A stretch of DNA of 64,000 nucleotides, from NCBI GenBank assembly GCA_963989245.1, contig OZ022345.1:23973196-24037195 (forward strand), given 5' to 3'. Under the pieces are notes generated by a model. The model saw only the letters and a list, made by a program, of their open reading frames with translations, did not search any database and was not told the DNA's origin. Position numbers and translations under genes: made by a program. Origin of the DNA: Nansenia antarctica (lineage: Eukaryota > Chordata > Actinopteri > Argentiniformes > Microstomatidae). Below are positions 9,408-20,356 of the stretch, piece by piece; the stretch's first letter is position 1, and each line of letters opens with the position of its first letter.

Positions 9408-10082
9408 CATGTGCAGAAGTTGCAGATACGCAAATGTTATCTGTGTTGGAGTGCCACTTGCTTTGGAGCCAAGGCCTCTGAACAGAGCCACAAGCCATAG
9501 TGGTTGAAATCTTTCCCTATGAAATGGGACAACCCTTCAAGACCCTGATACGTCATCAGTAGTGTCATAGAAAAGCATTGACGCTCGGTTTTACACTATT
9601 AACGGATCAGAGTCATCAAACAAAAAAGAACAATGCTTCATTATCAGACCATGGCAGAATAGGTGATCTGTAGGCTATCATCCTGTGCTCCTACCCTGCC
9701 AGTCTGCACTGAGATAGGAAAACCATGCAAGAACTTCGCGGCTGAACTTAAGGTAAATTTCAGGCATCATCTGCCATCAAAGGGGGGAATGCAACATGAA
9801 GTATGTCAAAATGCACCAGTATCATGCACAGATCAGCCTTAAAACATGTAACGTTAGATAGATAACATTAGACACGGAGGGCAGATTTATTTTCATGGCG
9901 TTCCGAAATTCGATGTGACAGGAACGCTGGAGAAACAGCCGCTGTTAGTCAGAACATGATATAACCCATCAATAATATTACATAATAACAACTGCTTGGA
10001 TTAGATTGCGTGTTTTGGTTTAATAAGTGCCATAGCTATAGCGTCATATGCCATCAAAGAGGAGAAATGCGACATGAAATAG
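9408..10082. other. Non-coding, shared with copy B
   Basis: Co-linear with 45,853-46,527. No gene, RNA or transposon end was recognised. Confidence 0.5.
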
Positions 10083-10202
10083 GTCCTAACTAGTGATGCT
10101 CCGATCTGATCGGCGCCGATCGGTATCGGCCGATATGGCCGTGATCGGTTTTGATCGGAGTTCTCAAAACGGCCGATCAAACACGACCGATCAGTTTACA
10201 AA

Positions 10203-10728
10203 ATGGCGTCGCCAGTCTGGAAATATTACACTGTGTCGGAAAGAGACAACAAATATGCCGTTTGTAATGTCTGCTCAAAAGAAATACCTCGGGGAGGAAC
10301 GCACGCAAGGTCTTTCAATACCACGAATATCATACGGCATTTGCTGCGTTCGTCGATTCGCTCAGAGAGCGCCGAAGCGCACACTGGGCTCGACGTCATA
10401 AAGGGACCGATTGCTTTGATTGGACGAGAGGCGTTCCACGAGTGCTGGTCAGAGTTCCAGCGCGACTTCACGAGCGTAGTGTAGGTAGTGTTCAGCGACG
10501 TCATGTGACCCCGCGAGCAGGAAGTCACTTGGCCCATAGCAACAACTATTAGCGCGTGAGTTTTAGGTCTTCCTCTGTGCACCTTGCACAAGTGTAGATA
10601 GTGAGTGACTTTTCAGCATAGCAGGACATATTTTAGATGATAAGAGGAACAGGCTGAGTGCCAAAAACGCTGAGATGCTTGTATTTCTCAAGGCTAATCT
10701 GCCAGTGATGCTGCTTAATCAGAAGTAA
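10203..10728 (+). pseudogene. hAT transposase remnant: BED finger plus dimerisation tail
   Basis: 10,203-10,341 encodes a BED-type finger start (VWKYYTVSERDNKYAVCNVC...TTNIIRHLL). A 138-bp MITE then interrupts it. 10,585-10,728 encodes the C-terminal dimerisation motif (SIAGHILDDKRNRLSAKNAE...LLNQK, stop at 10,726). Within this tail a TGA stop replaces an expected Arg codon (probably CGA to TGA) just before LFSIAG. The central catalytic region is absent, so this is a non-autonomous derivative. Confidence 0.8.
10342..10479. mobile_element. Diverged copy of the 139-bp MITE
   Basis: Similar along its length to 9020-9158 (shared AGAGAGCGCC, CGACGTCATAAAGGGACC and GAGGCGTTCCA blocks), with decayed ends GCTGCGTTCG and CGAGCGTAG. 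It sits within the BED-finger reading frame of the host hAT remnant. Confidence 0.65.
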
Positions 10729-11318
10729 GGTTTGAGTCTGAAATCTCCTTAGGTGCAATGTTTTGTTTTTTTGTTTTATTGATTATTGCTGACTTGCTGT
10801 CTTATCTCCTCCTAAATATGACTTGAAACTGACTGACTTGAAACAGTATTTTATATTTGGCTATAGCCTGTTTATGTTGCAGTTTAGTTTGGGTATGTTT
10901 ATTGTTCCTCAGGAAAGCTACAGTATAAGCTCCAAGTTCTCTAAGAGCCCCTAGTTCCTCTCATTCGAGTGGAATGTTGCACATTTGATGTGACAGTGTA
11001 CATTTTATTTATTATGAATTTTATTTTCACATTTTATTTGTTTTTCCTGAAGTAAGCTACAGGTGGTTGTGAATTCAATAAAACAGATGGTCGTCAATTC
11101 ATGATACTTTCTCATCTCCTAATTTCATTTAAATACTTAATATACAATGTCAATGGTGTTAAGAATAATTAAAAACATAAATAATGCTACACAATAAATA
11201 GAATGCTTCAATTGCCATTTTCGACGCTGTGATCGGTGATATCGGATCGGCAGATCACTGATTCCAGTGATCGGTGATCGGCACCAAAAACCCTGATCGG
11301 AGCATCTCTAGTCCTAAC

Positions 11319-12646
11319 GCGTGACTATCATTCACAAATCAGCCTAATGTTTGATAGATAACTTTACATCAAATCCATCACCCGCTGTCAAACGACACAT
11401 GTAAGATTATTATTATTTTATTTTTTTAAACAGGATTGTACAGATCCTCATTGTGAGAAATGTGAATCGCGCTCCGATGACATGGTGTATTTCTATGGGG
11501 AGGCTGTGCCTGGCGCTTCTATTGGACAGGGGCGTGCCGGGGCGCTCATACAATCTCCGCGTTTGTTGCAGAGGAACAGGGTGACAAACGCACAGATATG
11601 AGTGCTCCATTGTCTTGCTTTTGGTAGTCTAATGGAAGTGCCCAGGTTATAGTTTAGCTATTATTGTCCTCTACTGCTGAGCACCAAAACCCTCAGATCT
11701 TAAACTTGGCTGAAGCGCGCTGGACTTTGGAACGGTGTATTTCTATGTTAAGTATAGGCACAGCACATCAGCATATATTGGTTATTTTTAGTTATATATT
11801 TTTGGTTATGCTTGTTATAAAAAAAGGTCTACAATGCATTGAATGACATTAAACTAAGATAATGAGATAATTTTTCAAATCTTTATTACCAAGTAATCAC
11901 AGAGTAAAAAGTAATGACATGTGTGGTTGTCTTCCGCATTGCCTAGAGCGGAATCAGATTTCTGTAGATGATTCGCAATGCATCCTGGGAGGTAGGGTTA
12001 TGGCTCTAACGTGGTCCCAAAAAATCTCCAAACTGAGCCGTGGATAGCCCTCCCCCTCCCCCCTAGCCCCCGATGAAAACATGAAACGGAGCAGGAGGGG
12101 TGAAACAGTCATAGGGGTGAATTGGGATCGGGCCTTACTGTGCATCACGTAGCAGAGCATGGCGAGTTTGAAAAGCTGACCGCAGAGAAGGAGAAGAAAA
12201 AGGCAGAGAAAGTGTACAGACACAACTCGGCCAGCCTAGCAAAAGGTTTGTGGAGATTTTTTAAAAGGCTTTTAAAACATTTAGGCCTAGGCCTCGCTTT
12301 ATCGGATGCTCTAAATGTCAATTGTCTCATCCACACTAATTTTCTTTTTTTTATTATCCTATTAGTATTAGGCTATTATTTGATAGGTATCGGCAGTATA
12401 TCGGTATCGGTGGCAAAAAACAGTATCGGGGCAGAAGTGACAACATCTCTGGGGTCTGTAGAATATAATGACTGAACACAGAGTTCAAGAGAGACTTGTC
12501 AATGCCACAATAGAAGAGACTAAAGAGGCACTGTCAAATTAAGTATTGACTGTTACAGTAGTACACAATTAACACCATAGAGCACTGACTAGGAGTTGTC
12601 CAATGAATACCATTTTAACATTAGCAAATTCATCACATGAACTTAC
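11319..12646. other. Intron-like non-coding stretch shared with copy B
   Basis: Matches 46,536-47,864 and 49,044-49,070. It contains small frames without known domains; one at 12,122-12,475 is conserved in both copies only as ordinary duplicated DNA. GTATCGG repeats near 12,385-12,430 suggest a hAT subterminal remnant. The site 12,612-12,619 (ATTTTAAC) is the empty target of the B-only hAT element. Confidence 0.45.
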
Positions 12647-12910
12647 CACCCAAATGTGTGTCCTCTATTTCCTCTCCTATCACATCTTTCTGCACCACTT
12701 CTCCTCCTTCCTCCTCTTCTTTCACCATCACTTCTCCCTCCTCCTCTTCCACTACCACATTCTGTTCCAGTGTTTGACTGCAGTCCTCCAGGTTCACTGC
12801 CACCATCTCTGGACCCCGCTGTGTGCTTGTCTGGGCTGGAGAACCACAGTCCGAACCCAGGGAGTCCGTGGACTTGTGTTCAGACATGGTAGCTGGGCTG
12901 TGAGGTGGAT
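12647..12910 (-). CDS. Acidic N-terminal exon 1 of zinc-finger gene (copy A)
   Basis: Exon between a 3' splice site (TTTACTCTACACAG, + coordinate 12,911) and a GTAAGT donor at 12,646. An ATG at 12,887 starts MSEHKSTDSLGSDCGSPAQT, followed by a VNLEDCSQTLE motif and a very acidic tail (VEEEEGEVMVKEEEEGGE). This is the common N-terminal module of fish C2H2 proteins, probably an interaction region. It enters and leaves in phase 1, so it is symmetric and can be skipped or included without frameshift. Its donor phase matches the finger exon at 1-539. It is a paralog of the exon at 14,154. Confidence 0.78.
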
Positions 12911-12956
12911 CTGTGTAGAGTAAACAAAGGAAGAGGCACATAGTGGAGAGTTAATT

Positions 12957-13139
12957 TCACAAACATACAAATGACCAGAAACCTAACAGAAGATATGCAC
13001 TACTATGAGATGCTGTAGTAAAGCGTCTTCCACATTGACTGAACAGAAGAACAGAAAAGGTGGTCTGGTTTTCTAAGAAGAATGAGAAATAAAAGTATGG
13101 GGTTAGCTTACCAAACGGGTACATACACCTTACGATCAG
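12957..13139. repeat. Duplicated intron flank
   Basis: This stretch (AGAAACCTAACAGAAG...GCACTACTATGA...AAAGCGTCTTCCACATTGAC) is a diverged copy of the sequence that follows the second acidic exon (14,480-14,503, then 21,559-21,590, then 30,626-30,660). So exon and flank were duplicated together. Copy B has lost it at 49,375-49,400, where a poly-T run lies instead. Confidence 0.6.
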
Positions 13140-13900
13140 TGCCTGGGCCAGCTCCATCTGACCCTAACCCTATCACTGCCTGGGTCAGTCTGACCCTAAC
13201 CCTATCACTGCCTGGGTCAGTCTGACCCTAACCCTATCACTGCCTGGGTCAGTCTGACCCTAACCCTATCACTGCCTGGGTCAGTCTGACCCTAACCCTA
13301 TCACTGCCTGGGTCAGTCTGACCCTAACCCCATCACTGCCTGGGTCAGTCTGATCATAACCCTATCACTGCCTGGGTCAGTCTGACCATAACGCTATCAC
13401 TGCCTGGTTCAGTCTGACCATAACCCTATCACTGCCTGGGTCAGTCTGACCATAACTCTATCACTGCCTGGGTCAGCTCCATCTGACCCTAACCCTATCA
13501 CTGCCTGGGTCAGTCTGACCCTAACCCTATCACTGCCTGTGTCAGCTCCATCTGACCCTAACCCTATCACTGCCTGGGTCAGTCTGACCCTAACCCTATT
13601 ACTGCCTGGGTCAGTGTGACCCTAACGCTATCACTGCCTGGGTCAGTCTGACCCTAACCCTATCACTGCCTGTGTCAGCTCCATCTGACCCTAACCCTAT
13701 CACTGCCTGGGTCAGCTCCATCTGACCCTAACCCTATTACTGCCTGGGTCAGTGTGACCCTAACGCTATCACTGCCTGGTTCAGTCTGATCCTAACCCTA
13801 TAACTGCCTGGGCCAGCTCCATCTAACCCTGACCCCATCACTGTCTGGGTCATTCTGACCCTAACACTATCACTGCCTGGCCAGCTCCATCTGAGCTCCC
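13140..13900. repeat. 32-bp minisatellite with telomere-like core, copy A only
   Basis: More than 20 imperfect units of CCTGGGTCAGTCTGACCC plus TAACCCTATCACTG. Some units carry an extra CTCCATCTGA insertion. Each unit contains CCCTAACCCTA, i.e. about two telomere-type repeats. It is absent from copy B. Confidence 0.92.
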
Positions 13901-14153
13901 TTGAGTGGCGTGACCTGGCGGTGGTCTATATGATAGTTTGTTCAGGTTTGTGGTTTTTGGTTGGTTGGTCCGGTAACAGAACCAAAATGTGCGCACTCGT
14001 TCACACACATTTATCAACAGTGATTCACACCAATATTTCTCAATAAAAACCAGACCATATGAAATGTAAAGGAAAGGAGGGAAATGGAGAGAACTATCTA
14101 AATATCACTTTCCACTCATCCTAACATTAGACAACTTCATAACATTAACTTAC

Positions 14154-14429
14154 CATCCATCTCCTCCACATCCTCTACTCTTTCCTCCTCTTTCACCATC
14201 ATGTCTTTCTCCACCACTTCTTCTCCTCCTTCCTCTTCTGTCACCATCACTTCCTCCTCCCCCTCTTTCACTACCACATTGAGTTCCAGTGTTTGACTGC
14301 AGTCCTCCAGCTTTACTGCCACCATCTCTGGACCCCGCTCTGTGCTTGTCTGGGCTGGAGAACCACAGCCAGAACCCAGGGACTCTGTAGACTTGTGTTC
14401 AGACATGGTAGCTGGGCTGTGAGGTGGAT
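14154..14429 (-). CDS. Acidic N-terminal exon 2 of zinc-finger gene (copy A)
   Basis: Exon between a 3' splice site (TTTACTCTACACAG beyond 14,429) and a GTAAGT donor at 14,153. Met at 14,406 starts MSEHKSTESLGSGCGSPAQT, then VKLEDCSQTLELNVVVKEG, then a long Glu/Val tail ending VEDVEEMD and a split Gly codon (phase 1). It is about 80 percent similar by eye to the exon at 12,647. The pre-Met part (DPPHSPAT) is also in frame, so if spliced from this exon into the 12,647 exon the frame stays open. The first exon of the gene is not identified. Confidence 0.78.
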
Positions 14430-15716
14430 CTGTGTAGAGTAAACAAAGGAAGAGGCACATATAGTGGAGAGTTAATTTCACAAACATACGGATTACCAAA
14501 AACTAGGGATGTCCCGATCCGATACTGAGATCGGATATCGACCCGATATTGGTCCTGAATGCTGGATCGGAGATCGGACCAGAAAAAAAAAAGGCTCCGA
14601 TCCGCGTGCCCGATCCGCGTGCCCGTTCCGGCGTGTCGCTCAAGTGACGACAACAGTAGTCGCCAGTGGTCACGTGCATGACAGTTGGCTAGTAGCTTTG
14701 TGAGAGTCATGTCAGCAGTGTGGGAATACTTCAGTCTTAAAGACGAAAAAAGTCCATCAGCGGAATGCAAGATTTGCAAAATAACAGTTTCGAGGGGCGG
14801 CAGCGATGCTAATCGGTATAACACCACTAATGTAATTAAACATTTAAAAAAACACCATGTGGAACAGCACCAGGCCTACCTGCAAGCGTCTGCTACAAAG
14901 AAAAAGCCCCTGAAACAGCAGACATTGCTACAGTCAATGCAGAGGCGAGAGAAACTCCCCCCAGACAGCAAAATTGCAAAAGCAATAACGGAGAAATTGG
15001 TTCGGTTTATTGTGCTCGACAACCAACCACTTTCGGTGGTAGAGAATGTGGGGTTTCGGAGTTTAATTGAACACCTAGAGCCGCGTTATACTTTGCCCAG
15101 TCGGCATTATATAACCGAAAATGCCATCCCGAAAATGCACAATGAAGTGTGTGAGTTCCTCGCCAAACTATTGGAGAATGTCGATGCTATTAGCTTCACA
15201 ACGGACATTTGGAGCTCAGACGTGTGTCCAATGTCGTTGTTGAGTCTCACAGCACACTGGATAGACTCTGATTTTACTTTCAAGAAAGCGGTGCTGCATG
15301 CCCGTGAGTTCCGTGGCTCACACACTGGGGATTCCATTAAGGCAGCCATGGAGGCAGGGATTAAAGCAAAAAAAAATCTCCTGACTGAAAAAAAAATTCA
15401 GGCCAAATCGGGGCCGGTGGCTTTCCGTGCGCAAAGCGCGCGTGCGATTTTCCGTTCTACGTTCTAATGCTTTGACTTTTCTTTCGAAAAATGTGAATAC
15501 ATTTCCGCGTTGTCGAAAATCAACGACACATCGCTAGTCAACTAACACGGCTTGTTTTGTGAGCCTGCTAACAATGTAAAGTAGTCTTCTAGTTAACTAG
15601 GTAACAATGTAAAGTAGTGTTCTAGTTAACTAGGTAGCAGTCCAATCCATTTCGCTGCAGTATTTTGGCTTGACTAGCGAGTTTGTGTTGTGATTCTCAA
15701 CAACGTTGAAACGTAG

Positions 15717-17224
15717 TGTGACGGTCGGGATTATTACCGCCGCCTTGTAGGGGTTACAAAGTACTTAGTCTGGGGAGGACTGAGTGGGACAGGATCTAGG
15801 TCCCCCACACCCAATACCTATGGCCTCAATGTTCAGGTGAGTGAGCAAGTTGTTTCCTGTTTAGTAGCTTGGGTTAACGTCAACCTCTTAGACGGGGTAA
15901 AGTGGGCTTTCGTGGGTGGCCGTGAAAAGTGTGTGCAGTGTGTGCGAGGTAAGTGCCGAACTGACCTGACACCACCCCCTACTTTACCTAGGTCTAGCTA
16001 AACAGGTGAGGCGCCCCTACCCCCAGGTAAGTAAATGAAATGGGAAATTACAGCTGTTATTCCATTCAAATGTTTACTCAAGAATAAACACAGAGCTTAT
16101 GGAAAATTATCCAAACACAAAACGGTTAACATTTGGGTCAAGAAATTCAATATGGTAATGTATTAGCAGTCACACAGAGAGTCTAGCAGTCTCACAGAGA
16201 GTCTAGCAGTCACACAGAGAGTCTAGCAGTCTCACAGAGAGTCTAGCAGTCTCACAGAGAGTCTAGCAGTCACACAGAGAGTCTAGCAGTCACACAGAGA
16301 GTCTAGCAGTCACACAGAGAGTCTAGCAGTCACACAGAGAGTCTAGCAGTCTCACAGAGAGTCTAGCAGTCTCACAGAGAGTCTAGCAGTCACACAGAGA
16401 GTACATTTAACAACATCTCAGTTTGAATGAGCAGTCCTTTTCTTCCAGTGTGGGTGTGTGCGCGTTCGAGCGTTAGTCCGTTCAGTTCACAGTTCTGTTC
16501 GTCCGCGTACGGTATGCGCGGCTGGCCAGTGTTAATGGCAAGGTGTGGTGCAGAGATTACCCATACAGCAGAGATCGCACGTCAAGGGTGTCTGATGGCT
16601 GGCAGGGCAAACTTCGAGAAACCTCGCTGAACCCACGCCTCACTGGCGCACGCTTCTCCTCTGTACAGGGCAACTAACTCCAACAACGATTAGCTCCTCT
16701 CTCTCGCAGTTCACATACGGGGTGGGGGAGGGGTGAGCTGGCGCACGCTTCTCCTCTCGATACTGACGACGTTCAGGCCTGCTCTTCCCAAATAAAACAC
16801 TCGCAAATCAACGTATCCCTCTTAGCGACCTAGACGATCTAGATAACAGCACTAGACCCACACTTGAATGCTTTTCCAGCCATCCTCATCCATGTAGCCT
16901 ATCTGTGCATCGCCATGTAGCTCCAGCTAATAGCAAACGCCAATTCCAGTTCAATGAAGCCCGACTTCGGCACTCGCACTATCAAAGGAAACGAAAAAGA
17001 CAAACGTAACCGCGTTACTGATTCAAAGCGTGTCACTTTGTATGACCACTCGGTAATATCTTCTTATCAAAACTATATACTTGTAAAGAGCCCACACTGT
17101 TACCGCTCCGTCCACGCTGCTTGTTCCAACTCCCTGTTTCTCTCTCAAGCACACCTGCGCAAGCACACCTGCGCGTTCATGTGAGCTCGTCTTAAAGGCG
17201 CAGCATATATTTGTACCCGCTACA
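15717..17224. mobile_element. Candidate solo LTR
   Basis: Starts TGTGACGGTCGGG and ends GTACCCGCTACA (TG...CA), with GTAG on both sides (15,713-15,716; 17,225-17,228). An AATAAA lies near 16,791. It holds a 20-bp tandem repeat. No second LTR or pol sequence is present. The flanking 4-bp match could be chance, so the call is tentative. Confidence 0.45.
16164..16402. repeat. 20-bp tandem repeat, 12 units
   Basis: Units TAGCAGTCACACAGAGAGTC and TAGCAGTCTCACAGAGAGTC, differing by one base (A/T), stand head to tail without spacers. Confidence 0.95.
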
Positions 17225-17228
17225 GTAG

Positions 17229-18286
17229 TTTCACCCTTTTCCATAGTTTTGAATAATAAATGTGTGGACTGACGATGTAGCGCAGCCTAACGTATTCAAA
17301 TAATTATTTAACAAAGTTTTATTCTGATAATTATTCCCCCTCCTCCCAGACTTACAAGGTCACACTATTATTGGATTGGTTGTTTGCGTGCCGGGTGAAG
17401 TTAGCTAAACATTTAACCTTCTAGTTAGCAAGAGAAACATAATGTCACTCTCCAAAGGTCTAAAGAGGAAAGTTGACGGTGAAAACAGGGCATTTAAAGA
17501 GGAATGGACAGCGAACTATGCGTTCATCCTACCTGGTTTCATCAATGCAAAGCCGTTGTGAGACTCACATTTTACGTGCTCACAATGTTCCCTTTCTATA
17601 CATGCGAGTCGTCCTTTTCGTCAATGAATGTGATAAAGACGCACTAGAGGAATCGATTGGTGCATAAAAACCTTGAGAACTGCCGGATTAAAGTGACGTC
17701 CATAATAATAATAAATCATAATAATACATTAGATTTATAGCGCTTTTCTAGACACTCAAAGACGTCCATATCACCAGATAGCCAACAAATAGTGACCGAT
17801 GGGAGATGCCAGTTTTCTCGTTAAGTGAGATTTAAATAGCCTAATATTATTTTTTGTATTGGCTCATTGTAATTCTTAGTAATTATTATCCCTAGTAATG
17901 TAGCGTGTTTGCTCTGTCGTTTCAGGAGCATATAGGCTAAGCGGATTCAGCTTCTTTTTTTTTTTTTGCGCCGATTTTGTTGTCAATGTTTTTCATAAAA
18001 TTAAACTGCATTTGCTTTGTTACTGTTCACATGTGTGGTGCAGTCACATTCACATAGCCTATAAGTAAACATTAAGTTTGAATGATTTACTGAGCTGGCG
18101 TTACTTTTTTCAAACCACACACCGCATGTCGGCTATTTCAGCACCACGCGCCATGTCCACCTACTTATCACTATGAGGGGTTCAGCGTCAGTGCACCCCG
18201 CTCTGTTACTGTCGCATAGTTGTAGCCAATAAAGGCCTATATGTAGGCTATATAGGCTATTATATATCATTTATATACCTAATACC
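17229..18286. other. Interior of CAGGGATTAAAG element
   Basis: Apart from the hAT fragment at 17,442, I see only a retroelement-like tail motif TTTATAGCGCTTTTCTAGAC near 17,730. No complete gene is present. Confidence 0.4.
17442..17560 (+). pseudogene. GTF2IRD2/ZBED-like hAT N-terminus fragment
   Basis: ATG followed by SLSKGLKRKVDGENRAFKEE, then WTANYAFILP and a stop. This resembles the conserved start of GTF2IRD2-type hAT transposases (KRKVD...F...WT..Y.F). Only about 40 codons remain. It suggests the enclosing CAGGGATTAAAG element derives from that transposase group. Confidence 0.5.
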
Positions 18287-18549
18287 TAGGGGTGTAAATC
18301 ACCAGCTTCATCACGATACGATATTATATCGATTTGTTTGTATGACGATACAATGTTTGACGATTTCACAATGTCAGTCACGATACGATTTCGATTCGAT
18401 TCAAGATCGATATGACGATATGATCGATATGACGCGATATCATATGCCAATCTAACACAATTATCAATTGTAATAAGTGGTAATTAACATACAGCTCATT
18501 AACACACACACACACACACACACACAGGTTCAGAGAGACATCCAGTCAC

Positions 18550-18586
<37 letters not shown>

Positions 18587-19081
18587 CACACACGTGTCAC
18601 ACACGTCCAGCAGGTCTGATATTGGTCTGACTGGATTCGCCTCGAAGAGTAGATGTTAAAAAATATCTTTGGTGTCCAAAACGGTCAATGTATTCGCCCA
18701 TTAGACTCCCGTTAGACGCACTCTCATTAGACGCACTCGCACAAGCCGAACATTTCCGAAGATCACCGGAGATTGCCGAACGCGAGAGGAGGAGGAGCCG
18801 AGAAGTGGAGCCGAGCCAGTAGACAGACAGTCACACACGGTGAATGCGAGTCACACATTGCGAACGCGAGTATGTTAACGTCCCTGGTTCAGAGAGATGT
18901 TCCAAAATATATATTAAAAGGGATAGACTTACTGTCTCTCATCAAAAATGAAAAACATTCGTATCTTTTTCAAGTCTCTCTCTCTCTGCGCGCATAAGAT
19001 GACGATATAGATCGATATTTTTACATTGCGTCGATGTAATCAGATCGTTAGTCAATGAATCGATGTATCGTTACACCCCTA
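18287..19081. mobile_element. hAT MITE, 795 bp (family with 52,967)
   Basis: Ends TAGGGGTGTAAATC and GTTACACCCCTA, with an 8-bp duplication CTAATACC (18,279-18,286; 19,082-19,089). The interior has CGATACGAT motifs, two CA microsatellites and a GC-richer core. A second copy of the same family is at 52,967-53,750. Confidence 0.92.
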
Positions 19082-19707
19082 CTAATACCAACATCAAAAT
19101 AGATTGTATGCCTCTACAAATCATATTACACCAGGTAAAATCCGTCACAACTTGGAATAAATCCGTCGCAACTTGGAATAAATTGACGGAAATCCGTCGT
19201 AGCGACGGAGAACTTTAATCCCTGTGGAGGAGATGCTGCTCGAATGGAAAATTAACAAAAGCAAAGTCCATGTCGTTTTAAGAGACAATGCTAAAAATAT
19301 GAAGAAGGGCATGGACCAACTTGGAGTGGCGAGTCTGGGATGCTTTGCGCACACTATGCAGCTTATTGTGCATGAGGGACTGTTGTCGCAGCGCAGCGTG
19401 AGTGACGCACTGGCTAACGGGCGGAAAATGGAAGGCCATTTCAAGCACTCGCCTTTGGCATATTCACGGCTGCAGGACATACAACTAGAACTTCATATGC
19501 CGCCTAAGCGTCTGCAGCAGGACGTTCAGACTCGGTGGAACAGCACCCACTACATGATTGAAAGCCTCATCGCGCAGAAACGGTCACTCTCGGCGTATGT
19601 GGCTGAACATGACCTGCCAGCGACGCTAACAGCAAACCAGTGGGGGCTGTTGGAGCGGACTGTCACGGTGTTGGCCCCTTTTGAGGAGATGACAAGAGAG
19701 GTGAGTG

Positions 19708-20000
19708 TAGGGATGGGACGATTATCGTTTTTATCGTTAATCGCGATAAAAACAGCCGCGATAACTTTATCGTGGAGAATTTTAATTATTTGAATAATCG
19801 TCATAATCGTATGTTATGAATAAACTGTGTTTAACAAATGTCTGGCGCTATTTTTCAGCCTAGTCTACATTACTTTTGCAGTCAAGTTAGCGACTGTTAC
19901 TGTAATATAATTGCAATTCCTCACATGAGCGCGCGCGAATATCCTCACAGAACTTGTCTCGCGCTATTGTTCATGACATTTTCTAATCGTCCCACCCCTA
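19708..20000. mobile_element. hAT MITE, 293 bp, in transposase exon
   Basis: The inverted ends are TAGGGATGGGACGATTA and TAATCGTCCCACCCCTA. The 8-bp duplication is GGTGAGTG (19,700-19,707; 20,001-20,008). It interrupts codons after EMTRE. The host frame resumes correctly after the second GGTGAGTG. Confidence 0.92.
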
Positions 20001-20253
20001 GGTGAGTGCCTCATCGGCATCACTAGCTGATGTCATCCCCATCGTGTGTGTCCTGAGACGTGTCCTCAGTCGGGAAAACGACACTGACCAGGGGATTAAA
20101 ACGATGAAAAGCACCCTCCTCGACGCACTCAACAGGCGTTTTGACAACTTGGAGTCTGAACCGTTATACTCGGTTGCAACCCTGCTTGATCCACGGTACA
20201 AAGACAGGTAAGGGAATTTCTGTTAACTTTATTTAGCCTAATCTGATTCAACG

Positions 20254-20255
<2 letters not shown>

Positions 20256-20328
<73 letters not shown>

Positions 20329-20356
20329 TGTGTGTCTGTGTGTGTGTGTGTGTGTG
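20256..20356. repeat. (TG)n microsatellite in intron
   Basis: About 100 bp of TG dinucleotides inside the transposase intron. Confidence 0.95.

Larger units (their letters stand above)
10091..11310 (+). mobile_element. Internally deleted hAT element, copy A only
   Basis: The ends are TAGTGATGCTCCGATC and the inverse of GATCGGAGCATCTCTA. An exact 8-bp duplication GTCCTAAC flanks it (10,083-10,090; 11,311-11,318). Copy B has a single GTCCTAAC at 46,528-46,535 and no insert. GATCGG repeats make up the subterminal regions. It retains only the two ends of a transposase gene. Confidence 0.92.
15355..19224. mobile_element. DNA transposon CAGGGATTAAAG, nested in hAT transposase
   Basis: The inverted ends are CAGGGATTAAAG and CTTTAATCCCTG. 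A 6-bp duplication TGGAGG flanks it (15,349-15,354; 19,225-19,230) and the host reading frame is continuous across one copy of TGGAGG. A 6-bp duplication suggests an hAT6-like group. It contains a hAT-transposase-like fragment, a candidate solo LTR and a further MITE. Confidence 0.88.

Noticed and set aside
12122..12475. 117-codon frame (SGLTVHHVAEHGEFEKLTAE...), also at 47,344
   Set aside because: No known domain; the C-terminal parts differ by an indel between the copies, so there is no sign of coding constraint.
12633..12941. Treating MCLFLCLLYTDPPHS as the protein N-terminus of the acidic exon
   Set aside because: This part lies upstream of a good 3' splice site (TCTACACAG) and is intronic; the exon starts at DPPHSPAT, with Met a few codons later.
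13140..13900. Telomere or chromosome end
   Set aside because: The CCCTAACCCTA motif is embedded in a 32-bp unit, and unique DNA continues on both sides.
16164..16402. CRISPR-like array
   Set aside because: Units are contiguous without spacers and the genome is vertebrate; a simple tandem repeat.
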